This document shows positions 53,707-61,700 of a stretch of DNA of 64,000 bases, piece by piece. Each line of letters opens with the position of its first letter. Position 1 is the stretch's first letter. Location of the stretch: contig NZ_SSNY01000006.1 of the NCBI RefSeq assembly GCF_004801285.1, positions 1-64,000 of the forward strand, written 5' to 3'. The notes beneath the pieces were generated by a model. The model was not told where the DNA came from. It saw only the letters and a list, made by a program, of their open reading frames with translations, and searched no databases. Source of the DNA: Ollibium composti (GTDB lineage: Bacteria; Pseudomonadota; Alphaproteobacteria; Rhizobiales; Rhizobiaceae). The translations under genes were made by a program, and so were the position numbers.

Positions 53707-54438
53707 TCAGGTTAGTTCCTTTTCCGCGTCGGCTTCCTGGCGATCCAGCGAAGTGATGCGCACGAGGCTTTCCTGCAGCGTCAGCAGGTGGCGGCGCATG
53801 GCCTCGCCGGCACGCACCGGGTCGTGGGCGGCGATCGCATCGACGATGGCCAGGTGCTGGGCGTTGATGAGTGGGGCGGTCCCCGCAGCGGTGCGGGCGC
53901 GCTGCCGGATCGTCTGCCATGTCGAATCCTGTCGCACCCGGTTGATGACGTCGAAGATGGCGAGGAAGAACTGGTTGCCCGCGCACCGCGCGATCTGGCG
54001 GTGGAGGGCGCCGTCCCAAAGCTCGTGGCTGTCGGCATCGGTGCTCTGCTCCGTCCTGCCGGCCAGCTCGTACAGGCGCTCGACGTCCTTGGTCCCGGCC
54101 CGCACGGCAGCCAGCTGCGCCAGCTGCGGCTCAATGCGCAGGCGTACTTCCATGACCTCCATCGGGTTCGTCCCGGCAACAAGCGAGCCGACATGCTCGC
54201 TCAACATGTCGGGGCGCGGACCGGCATAGGTTCCCGATCCCTGCCGACGCCAGACGCGACCCTCAGCCTCCAGCACTTCGAGCGCGCGGCGCACGGCACG
54301 GCGACTGACGCCGAGGGTCGTGGAAAGCTCACGCTCGGTCGGCAACCGACCGTCGGCCTCCAGAGTGCCCGAGCGCAGCAGGCTGCGCAGCCTCTCCAGC
54401 GCGTAGTTGGAATTCCCTGTCGGTTCGTCAGACGGCAT
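53707..54438 (-). CDS. GntR-family regulator (FadR/FCD subfamily) of the peptide operon
   Basis: The 243-residue protein has an N-terminal winged HTH (GRLPTERELSTTLGVSRRAV, then RRALEVLEAEGRVWRRQGSG) and a helical FCD ligand-binding domain (about residues 90-230). It lies 55 bases upstream of the binding-protein gene on the same strand and probably controls that operon. Start ATG 54438 is chosen over 54555, since the latter precedes a region with a candidate operator palindrome. The ligand may be an amino acid or organic acid. Confidence 0.85.
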   Translation of the reverse strand: MPSDEPTGNSNYALERLRSLLRSGTLEADGRLPTERELSTTLGVSRRAVRRALEVLEAEGRVWRRQGSGTYAGPRPDMLSEHVGSLVAGTNPMEVMEVRLRIEPQLAQLAAVRAGTKDVERLYELAGRTEQSTDADSHELWDGALHRQIARCAGNQFFLAIFDVINRVRQDSTWQTIRQRARTAAGTAPLINAQHLAIVDAIAAHDPVRAGEAMRRHLLTLQESLVRITSLDRQEADAEKELT

Positions 54439-54450
54439 CGAGGCGCTTAA

Positions 54451-54480
54451 TGGTTCGAACCAATTCGCTATTGGTTCAAC
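54451..54480. promoter_or_regulatory. Palindrome and half-site before the GntR gene, candidate operator
   Basis: A perfect 12-bp palindrome TGGTTCGAACCA (54451-54462) is followed by a related half-site TTGGTTCAAC (54471-54480). It lies directly upstream of the GntR start at 54438. The core TGGTTC-N-GAACCA style fits FCD-type GntR sites. It may mediate autoregulation. Confidence 0.55.
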
Positions 54481-54741
54481 ACAAACCGAAATTGACCCAG
54501 CGTCAAGGGATTTGTCGTAAATTTTGCTTTCGGCAGCATCGGCATACGGCGACAAGGGCGAGCGAAGGCGGCACGACCTTGCTTCTCTCGGCCAGACCCT
54601 ATCGCCTTCCGGTCAATCCGCCCTCGATGGAGCCGACGTTTCCCGTCCCCTTGTGTGACGGGACGCAGATGACTACGACAGGTCGGCTAGACGGCCGGGC
54701 TGGTCAGGTCGCAGCCGCATTGGAACGATAGGGATATCTCC

Positions 54742-55437
54742 GTGTCAGTCGACGTCTTTGCCCCGATAGCGTCGCGCAGCACCATCCAGGACGGCGTCTA
54801 CCGCCAGTTGCGCTATGCGCTGATGACGGGCCGCTTCGAGCCCGGCCAGACGCTGACCATGGCGGCGCTGTCGGAATCCTTCGGCACCAGCCACATGCCG
54901 GTGCGTGAGGCGCTGCGGCGGCTGGTGGCAGAGAACGCGCTCGAACTGGCGGCAAACGGCTCGGCCCGCATCCCCGCCACCAGCCGGGCCAGGCTCGACG
55001 ACCTGTGCCGCGCGCGCATCGCCGTCGAAAGCCTGGCGACCGAGCTTGCCGTGCCCAACGTCACCGCCCGCGACATCGTCGAACTGGAAGACACCATCCG
55101 GGAGCATGAGACGATCGGCCTGACCGACAGCGTCTATGCCATGCTGGACAAGAACCAGGAGTTCCATTTCCACCTCTACGGCGCTTCGCGCTCGGAGGTG
55201 CTGATCCAGCTCATCGAGACGCTGTGGCTGCGCTTCGGCCCCTATATGCGCATGCTGACGCATCACATCGAGCCGCTGCTGAAGACCGACAGCGCCGGCG
55301 CCTATTCGATCCACCACCGCGAGATCGTCGCGGCGCTGAAGGGAAAGGACGTGGTCGCCGCCCGCGCCGCCATCGTCGCCGACATCGAAGCGACGCGCGA
55401 CCTGCTGCGCGGCCTGATCGGCGAGGAACAGTCCTGA
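54742..55437 (+). CDS. GntR-family regulator (FCD subfamily)
   Basis: The 231-residue protein has a winged HTH (LTMAALSESFGTSHMPVREA, then LRRLVAENALELAANGSARI) and an FCD domain with its metal-ligand His residues (in EFHFHLYGAS and IHHREIVAALKGKD). The start is a GTG at 54742 with AGGGATA upstream. It is divergent from the first GntR gene and convergent with a TetR gene. Its targets are not evident, possibly the peptide operon or genes outside the cluster. Confidence 0.85.
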   Translation: MSVDVFAPIASRSTIQDGVYRQLRYALMTGRFEPGQTLTMAALSESFGTSHMPVREALRRLVAENALELAANGSARIPATSRARLDDLCRARIAVESLATELAVPNVTARDIVELEDTIREHETIGLTDSVYAMLDKNQEFHFHLYGASRSEVLIQLIETLWLRFGPYMRMLTHHIEPLLKTDSAGAYSIHHREIVAALKGKDVVAARAAIVADIEATRDLLRGLIGEEQS

Positions 55438-55519
55438 ACAAGCGAAAATAGCCCTTCTCGGCGGGGCGCTCTCGGAAAGACCGTTCAAGCCCGGTGCCGT
55501 GCTTCTCATCGATCTGGAC

Positions 55520-56179
55520 TCAGGCGTCCGTTCCCGGCATCGCCGCATCGGTGGCGAGGAGGCGCCGCATCGCCTCGAACTGGCGGTGGGCCAGCCCAGC
55601 GATGGCGGCCTCGTCGAATTCATTCATATGGCGCAGCGACCAGCGATCCATCGCCTGCAGCAGGGCGAACACCAGCTCGGCCTGCAGCGAGGCCGGCAGG
55701 TCGTCGCGCACCGCGCCACAGGCGCGACCGACGGCCAGCACGCGGCCGAGCCAATCGGCGACGCCAGCCAGGACCCGTTGCAACGCGGCGCTTCGTTCGG
55801 CCGACAGGTCGGGCAGGTAGAAAAGCCGGCCCAGATCGGCATACCAGTCCTGCCTGGCCGAAGCCGCCAGCGCCTGCGCCAGGAACGCCTCGACGCGATC
55901 CCAGAAATCCGCTCCGGCCAGCGTTTCGGGATCGGGCGCGTCCAGATCCCGCGCCAGCGCCGCGGACGCTTCCTCGACCACGCGGTCGAACAGCGCCTCC
56001 TTGGAGCCGAAGTAGTGGTAGAAGGAACTCTTGCTCATCCCGCAGGCGCGGATGATCGCATTCAGCGAAGCCTGTTCGAAGCCGTGGCTGGCGAATTCGC
56101 CGGCCGCCGTCGCCAGCAATCGCCTGTAGCGCTGCGGCGCCATCACGCCAGGAACCCGCTCAGTCGTTCGTTCACTCAT
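55520..56179 (-). CDS. TetR-family regulator of the adjacent monooxygenase
   Basis: The 219-residue protein has the TetR HTH (AAGEFASHGFEQASLNAIIR, then CGMSKSSFYHYFGSKEALFD) and a ligand-binding domain. It is divergent from the FAD monooxygenase gene with two palindromes in the 83-base gap. It probably represses the monooxygenase until an aromatic or drug-like ligand binds. The ATG at 56179 gives the expected N-terminus. Confidence 0.88.
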   Translation of the reverse strand: MSERTTERVPGVMAPQRYRRLLATAAGEFASHGFEQASLNAIIRACGMSKSSFYHYFGSKEALFDRVVEEASAALARDLDAPDPETLAGADFWDRVEAFLAQALAASARQDWYADLGRLFYLPDLSAERSAALQRVLAGVADWLGRVLAVGRACGAVRDDLPASLQAELVFALLQAMDRWSLRHMNEFDEAAIAGLAHRQFEAMRRLLATDAAMPGTDA

Positions 56180-56197
56180 CTGTGTAGAATAGCAGAC

Positions 56198-56246
56198 TGG
56201 ACCGACCGGTCCAGACGCACTATGAGTTTTGGACTGACCGGTCCAA
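56198..56246. promoter_or_regulatory. Tandem palindromic operator for the TetR/monooxygenase pair
   Basis: TGGACCGACCGGTCCA (56198-56213) and TTGGACTGACCGGTCCAA (56229-56246) are near-identical palindromic sites (core GGAC-YGACC-GGTCC). Centres are about 32 bases apart. They sit between the divergent genes and are the probable TetR operator. Confidence 0.8.
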
Positions 56247-56262
56247 AGAATAGGAGTGCGGC

Positions 56263-57468
56263 ATGTTCGTGAAAGTTTCGTTGAAGGAACAGGTGGAGAA
56301 GCAGCGCGCCGACCGGCTGCGCGTGCTCGTCGTCGGCGCCGGCGTTGCCGGGCTGACGCTGGCGCAATTGCTGCGACGGGGCGGGCTCAACCCGGTGCTG
56401 ATCGAGCGCGCCCTGGACAATGCAGACGAAGGCTACATGCTGGCGCTCATGCCGCTCGTCGATCCGGCCATGCAGGCACTCGGCATCAAGGATGAGTATC
56501 GCGCCGAAAGCGTTCCCTTCCATCACTATCGCCTGCACGGTCACAACGGACCGTTGCTGCGCGAGTACGAGATCGACACGCTGCTGGATGCCTATGGCGA
56601 CTACCGGGGCCTCGCACGCGGCGAACTGCTGGAGGTGCTGGCGACGCACGGCGCGCCGATCAGCCGTGGCGCCACGCTGAAGTCAATTCAGCAGACGGCC
56701 AAGGCCATGGAAACGGTGCTGCAGGATGGCAACGGCACCGTCGAGGCAACCTTCGACGCCGTCGTGCTGGCCGATGGCCTGCATTCAGAAAGCCGAGCCA
56801 TGCTTCTCGATGCCAGCCAGGTGACGACCTATGACACGGATTGGGCCGGGTGGGTCGCCTGGATCGAGACCGATGCCGCCCACGCCGATCAGGGCGACGA
56901 AATCTGGGGGGCGGATTTCTTCGTCGGCATCTATCCCGTCAAGGGCCGGGCCGGCGTGTTCGTCGGCGGCGACCGCGCCGACATGCGTGAAGGACCGGCC
57001 GCCTTCATCGCCCATATCCGCAACCAGCTGACCACCGTCGATCCGTGGTTCGAGCGGGCGCTGGCGACGGTCGAGGCCGGGAAAGACCTCTACTTCTGGA
57101 AGCTGACCGACTGCCGGGCAGACACATGGGTTGTGGGTCGCGTGGCGCTGGTGGGCGACGCCGCAGCCGGCTTCCTGCCGACCGCCGGCATCGGTGCAGG
57201 CATGGCGATGGAATCGGCGACCGTCCTCGCCCGCCACCTGCTCGACGCCGGCCCCGAAGACGTCGGCGAGGCGCTTCAAGCCTATGAGCACGCACAACGG
57301 CCACGGGCCGAGGCCGCGCAGGACAATTCGCGCCAACTGGCGAAGCTGATGTTCCGCCACAGCCGAGCGCTGGCGGTTATCCGCGACCTCGCCGTGCGGC
57401 TGGTGCCGCTAGCGACGGTGCTGGGACCGATCCGCAAACTTCTCGACCACCGGCCGATCTCGGCGTGA
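56263..57468 (+). CDS. FAD-dependent monooxygenase (aromatic hydroxylase type)
   Basis: The 401-residue flavoprotein has an N-terminal FAD Rossmann motif (VLVVGAGVAGLTLAQLLRRG, near residue 21), a middle DG-type motif (VVLADGLHSESRAM), and the GD motif VALVGDAAAGFLPTAGIGAG near residue 300. It belongs to group A hydroxylases like those acting on phenols and tetracycline. It probably inserts oxygen into a compound sensed by the TetR regulator. A GGAGT motif precedes the ATG at 56263. The exact substrate cannot be told. Confidence 0.85.
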   Translation: MFVKVSLKEQVEKQRADRLRVLVVGAGVAGLTLAQLLRRGGLNPVLIERALDNADEGYMLALMPLVDPAMQALGIKDEYRAESVPFHHYRLHGHNGPLLREYEIDTLLDAYGDYRGLARGELLEVLATHGAPISRGATLKSIQQTAKAMETVLQDGNGTVEATFDAVVLADGLHSESRAMLLDASQVTTYDTDWAGWVAWIETDAAHADQGDEIWGADFFVGIYPVKGRAGVFVGGDRADMREGPAAFIAHIRNQLTTVDPWFERALATVEAGKDLYFWKLTDCRADTWVVGRVALVGDAAAGFLPTAGIGAGMAMESATVLARHLLDAGPEDVGEALQAYEHAQRPRAEAAQDNSRQLAKLMFRHSRALAVIRDLAVRLVPLATVLGPIRKLLDHRPISA

Positions 57469-57653
57469 CGCTACGGCAGGCAGTGCGCCCGTACGGATGA
57501 ACCGGACTGCCGCGCCATTCCACTCCATGGGACAGGGCAGCCGAGGGTGAAGCATTGCGCCGATCTGCGGTGGCCTCAACTGTTTCAGTCCGCCGAGGAA
57601 GGCGTTGGCGTTCTGATTGCGGCCTCAGGCAGGGCTGAGCCGGTCCCGTCCGC

Positions 57654-58137
57654 TCAATAGGTCCGGTGCAGGTCGATGGTCAGACGCGTACGGTCGGGGT
57701 GGTGCCAGGACTCGAAGTATTCGAGCACCTGCCTGTTCTGGTCGTAGGTCACCTCGCGATTGACAGGACGTAGCTGTTCATCTCGACCTGCAGCTAGGCG
57801 GCGATGGCTTCGTCGCCGATGCGGGCAAGCTCCACCTGCCGCTTGCCGATCGTCGCCACGGCGCCATAGCGCTTGGCAAGATACTGGTAGAGTGACACAG
57901 TCTCCAGTTCGTTCGACTGCAACAGGTCGGGAAAGCGCGAATAGGGAGGTAGTTGCGAACCAGGAGGAAGACGATGCCGTCGGCGTAGCACAGCCGCTCG
58001 AGGAAGATCGCGTCATGCTCGCCGATCTGCTTGGCGACGTGCGCCGACGGGCGGATGCGCTCCGTCTCGATCAGGCTGGCGTGGGCGAGCGATTGCAGGG
58101 CCTGCCGCACGACGCTACGGATATCGGAATGCGCGAT
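57654..58137 (-). pseudogene. Broken GntR-family regulator (HutC/UTRA type)
   Basis: Pieces of a GntR/UTRA regulator remain in different frames. The end of the winged HTH (VVRQALQSLAHASLIETERI), the UTRA start (FLERLCYADGIVFLLVRNYL), then ELETVSLYQYLAKRYGAVAT in a second frame and EREVTYDQNRQVLEYFESWH to the stop in another. Breaks occur near 57955 and 57790, and the first about 35 residues are missing. It lies divergently to deoC and was probably its local regulator. Confidence 0.75.
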
Positions 58138-58161
58138 TCAGATCAAATCGGGAGCGGCAAG

Positions 58162-59178
58162 GTGAGTGCGAGCGAAGCTGTCATCGAGGGCGTCTCGGCG
58201 TCCAGCCACGGAATCGGGACCAACCTGCCCCAGCCGTCGAATCCCGGCATTGGTCTCACGCTTGATCCCGTCGATTCGGTCCGTGTGAACCTGTCTGCGG
58301 CGGAGCGGCGGACTTCGGCGCTGGCCGGGCGACGGACCGTGAAGAAGGACTGGCAAGCGGCGTGGCTGGTGCGCGCCATCCAGTGCATCGATCTCACCAC
58401 CCTGAACGGCGACGATACGGCCGGCCGCGTGCGGCGGCTGTGCGCCAAGGCGCGCCAGCCCTTGCGGCCGGACCTGCAGAAGGCGCTGGGCTTGAGCGGG
58501 CGCAGCATCACCACCGGGGCGGTGTGCGTCTACCACCGCTTCGTCGCCACGGCTGTCGAGGCGCTGGATGGCTCGGGCATCCCGGTCGCCGCCGTCTCCA
58601 CCGGCTTCCCGACGGGCTTGTCGCCGCTTTCGACGCGGCTGAAGGAGATCGAGGCTTCGGTTGCCGACGGGGCGCGGGAGATCGACATCGTCATCACCCG
58701 CGAGCACGTGCTGACCGGCAACTGGCAAGCCCTCTACGACGAGGTGAAGACCTGCAAGCAGGCCTGCGGGCCGGCGCACATGAAGACCATCCTCGCTACC
58801 GGCGACCTGCAGACGCTGCGCAACGTCGCGCGCGCCTCGTGGGTGGCGATGATGGCCGGCTCCGACTTCATCAAGACCTCGACCGGCAAGGAGGGCATCA
58901 ACGCGACGCTGCCGGTGACGCTGACGATGATCCGCGCCATCCGCGACTACCGCGAGATGACCGGCCATGTCGTCGGCTACAAGCCGGCGGGCGGCATCTC
59001 CACGGCCAAGGACGCACTGGCCTACCTGGCCCTGATCAAGGAGGAGCTGGGCAATGACTGGCTGCAGCCGAACCTGTTCCGCTTCGGCGCGTCATCGCTG
59101 CTGGCCGACATCGAGCGGCAGCTGGAGCACCACGTCACCGGCCGCTACGCGGCCTTCAGCCATCATGCCATGGCATGA
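58162..59178 (+). CDS. deoC: Deoxyribose-phosphate aldolase
   Basis: The 338-residue enzyme splits 2-deoxyribose-5-phosphate to glyceraldehyde-3-phosphate and acetaldehyde. The Schiff-base Lys lies in SDFIKTSTGKEGINATLPVT, and the second key Lys in VVGYKPAGGIST. The early motif LTTLNGDDTAGRVRRLCAKA is of the longer eukaryote/alphaproteobacterial DeoC branch. The start is a GTG at 58162 with GGAG 7 bases upstream; an ATG in frame near 58132 is possible. An aldehyde dehydrogenase gene follows after 73 bases and would use the acetaldehyde. Confidence 0.92.
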   Translation: MSASEAVIEGVSASSHGIGTNLPQPSNPGIGLTLDPVDSVRVNLSAAERRTSALAGRRTVKKDWQAAWLVRAIQCIDLTTLNGDDTAGRVRRLCAKARQPLRPDLQKALGLSGRSITTGAVCVYHRFVATAVEALDGSGIPVAAVSTGFPTGLSPLSTRLKEIEASVADGAREIDIVITREHVLTGNWQALYDEVKTCKQACGPAHMKTILATGDLQTLRNVARASWVAMMAGSDFIKTSTGKEGINATLPVTLTMIRAIRDYREMTGHVVGYKPAGGISTAKDALAYLALIKEELGNDWLQPNLFRFGASSLLADIERQLEHHVTGRYAAFSHHAMA

Positions 59179-59215
59179 TCCCGCAAAGTGGGAACCGGTT
59201 TGCGAACAAGATCGC
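59164..59215. repeat. Rhizobiales-type palindromic repeat in the deoC tail
   Basis: The sequence ATGATCCCGCAAAGTGGGAA, continuing CCGGTTTGCGAACAAGATCG, is close to a dispersed palindromic element common in Rhizobiales (AAGTGG-AACCGGTTTT core). It has CGCAAA and TTTGCG arms around the core. It begins inside the last codons of deoC and fills much of the gap before the aldehyde dehydrogenase gene. Confidence 0.6.
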
Positions 59216-59251
59216 GCCAAAGCAGAGAGCCGGCTTAGATAGAGAGAAAAA

Positions 59252-61627
59252 ATGTCGATTGCTGAGATACTGGATACGATGGAATACGGCCCGGCGCCCG
59301 AGAGCGACAAGGAAGCGCGCGCCTGGATCGCCGCCCTCGGCGGCGAGACGAAGCTGTTCATCGGCGGCCAGTGGAGAAAGGCGAAGTCCGGCGAAAGTTT
59401 CGAGACGGCGTCGCCGGCGACCGGCGAAGTGCTGGTGAAGATCGCGCAAGCCGGTCCCGCCGACGTCGATGCGGCGGTCAAGGCGGCGGCAAAGGCGCAA
59501 CCGGGCTGGGCCGCACTTTCCGGCCACCAGCGGGCGCGCTATCTCTACGCGCTGGCCCGTCTCATCCAGCGCCACAGCCGGCTGTTCGCCGTTCTGGAAG
59601 CGCTCGACAACGGCAAGCCGATCCGCGAGACGCGCGACATCGATATCCCGCTGGTCGCCCGCCACTTCTATCATCACGCCGGCTGGGCGCAGCTGATAGA
59701 CACCGAACTCGCCGGGCGCGAGGCGCTCGGCGTCTGCGGCCAGATCATCCCGTGGAATTTCCCGCTGCTCATGCTGTCGTGGAAGATCGCGCCAGCGATT
59801 GCGCTCGGCAACACGGTGGTGCTGAAGCCGGCCGAATACACCTCGCTGACAGCACTGCTGTTTGCCGAAATGTGCCAGAAAGCGGGGCTTCCTGAGGGCG
59901 TCGTCAACATCGTCACCGGCGACGGCGCGACCGGCGAGCAAATCGTCAACCATCCCGGCATCGCCAAGATCGCCTTCACCGGTTCGACCGACGTGGGCCG
60001 CAAGATCCGCGAGGCAACAGCCGGCACCGGCAAGAGCCTGACGCTGGAACTCGGCGGCAAGTCGCCCTTCATCGTCTTCGACGACGCCGATTTGGACGCG
60101 GCCGTGGAAGGCGTCGTCGACGCCATCTGGTTCAACCAGGGCCAGGTGTGCTGCGCCGGCTCGCGCCTGCTGGTGCAGGAAAGCATCCACAACCGCTTCG
60201 TCTCCAAGCTGACGGCGCGCATGGAGACGCTGCGCGTCGGCGATCCGCTCGACAAGGCGATCGACATCGGCGCCATCGTCCATCCGGTGCAGCTCGCCCG
60301 CATCCGCGAGCTGGTCGACGCCGGCGTCAAGGAAGGTGCCGAGCTGCATCAGCCCAAGGCCGGACTGCCGGCCAAGGGCTGCTTCTACCCGCCGACGCTC
60401 TTGACCAACGTGCATCCGGCCTCGACCGTCTCGCGCGTCGAGATCTTCGGGCCGGTGCTGGTCGCCACCACCTTCCGCACGCCGGCCGAGGCGGTCGAGC
60501 TTGCCAACAACACCGAATACGGCCTTGCCGCCTCCGTCTGGTCGGAGACGCTGAGCCTCGCGCTCGATATCGCGCCGAAGCTCAAATGCGGCGTGGTGTG
60601 GGTCAACGGCACCAACATGTTCGACGCCGGCGTTGGTTTCGGCGGCTACAAGGAGTCCGGCTTCGGCCGCGAGGGCGGGCGCGAAGGGCTTGCCGCCTAT
60701 TCGAAGCCGAAATGGATCGCAAAGGCGAAACCGATTACAGACAAGCCGGCGCCACAGGCGAGCGGCGACGTCGTCTCCACCGGCTTCATCGACCGCACGG
60801 CGAAACTCTACATCGGCGGCAAGCAGGCGCGGCCGGACGGTGGCTATTCGCGGCCCGTGCTTTCACCCGCCGGCGCCCTGGTGGGCGAGGTCGGCGAGGG
60901 TAACCGCAAGGACATCCGCAATGCGGTGGAAGCGGCGCGCAAGGCGGCCGGCTGGGCAACGGCCAGCGAGCACAACCGCGCGCAGATCCTCTATTACATC
61001 GCCGAGAACCTAGAGGCGCGCGCGGCCGAGTTCGCCGAGCGGCTTTCCGCCATGACCGGCAGGCGCAAGGCCGACACCGCGAGGGAAGTGGCGGCATCCG
61101 TCTCGCGCCTGTTCTCCTACGGCGCCTGGGCCGACAAGTTCGAGGGCGCCGTGCACAAGCCGCCGCTGCGCGGCGTGGCGCTGGCCATGAACGAGCCGCT
61201 CGGCATCCTCGCCATCGCCTGCCCGGAGGAACCCGGCCTGCTCGGCTTCGTCTCCACCTTCGCGCCGGCCATTGTCATGGGCAACCGCGTTGTCGTCGTG
61301 CCGTCCGCATCGCAGGCACTCGCCGCCACCGACTTCTACCAGGTGCTGGAGACCTCCGACGTGCCGGCCGGCGTCGTCAACATCGTCACCGGCGACCGGG
61401 CCGCTCTGGCACTGGAACTGGCCAAACACGAGGAGGTCGACGGGCTGTGGTGGTTCGGCAGCGCCGCCACCGCCGGCAACCTTGAAAAGGCTTCGGCCGG
61501 AAACCTCAAGCAGGTCTGGACCGAAACGGTGCAGCGCGACTGGTTCTCGCCCGCCCAGGGCGAAGGCACCGACTTCCTCGCCAAAGCAACCCAGGTCAAA
61601 AACATCTGGGTGCCTTACGGCGAATAA
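59252..61627 (+). CDS. Aldehyde dehydrogenase, ALDH16-type with two ALDH domains
   Basis: The 791-residue protein has a complete first ALDH domain (residues about 30-490): IIPWNFPLLMLSWKIAPA, FTGSTDVGRKI, the general-base Glu in LTLELGGKSPFIVFDDADLD and the nucleophile Cys in NQGQVCCAGSRLL. From about 515 a second ALDH-like domain follows (LYIGGKQARPDGGYSRPVLS) that lacks a recognisable catalytic Cys/Glu pair. This layout is that of ALDH16. It probably oxidises acetaldehyde released by DeoC, completing deoxyribose use. The length fits bacterial ALDH16 (about 770-800). Confidence 0.88.
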   Translation: MSIAEILDTMEYGPAPESDKEARAWIAALGGETKLFIGGQWRKAKSGESFETASPATGEVLVKIAQAGPADVDAAVKAAAKAQPGWAALSGHQRARYLYALARLIQRHSRLFAVLEALDNGKPIRETRDIDIPLVARHFYHHAGWAQLIDTELAGREALGVCGQIIPWNFPLLMLSWKIAPAIALGNTVVLKPAEYTSLTALLFAEMCQKAGLPEGVVNIVTGDGATGEQIVNHPGIAKIAFTGSTDVGRKIREATAGTGKSLTLELGGKSPFIVFDDADLDAAVEGVVDAIWFNQGQVCCAGSRLLVQESIHNRFVSKLTARMETLRVGDPLDKAIDIGAIVHPVQLARIRELVDAGVKEGAELHQPKAGLPAKGCFYPPTLLTNVHPASTVSRVEIFGPVLVATTFRTPAEAVELANNTEYGLAASVWSETLSLALDIAPKLKCGVVWVNGTNMFDAGVGFGGYKESGFGREGGREGLAAYSKPKWIAKAKPITDKPAPQASGDVVSTGFIDRTAKLYIGGKQARPDGGYSRPVLSPAGALVGEVGEGNRKDIRNAVEAARKAAGWATASEHNRAQILYYIAENLEARAAEFAERLSAMTGRRKADTAREVAASVSRLFSYGAWADKFEGAVHKPPLRGVALAMNEPLGILAIACPEEPGLLGFVSTFAPAIVMGNRVVVVPSASQALAATDFYQVLETSDVPAGVVNIVTGDRAALALELAKHEEVDGLWWFGSAATAGNLEKASAGNLKQVWTETVQRDWFSPAQGEGTDFLAKATQVKNIWVPYGE

Positions 61628-61700
61628 ACAAACCGCACGACTGGCCGAGCAAGGGCGGCCCCACACATCGGGGACTGGCCGCCTGCCCGGTGCCGGCGGA

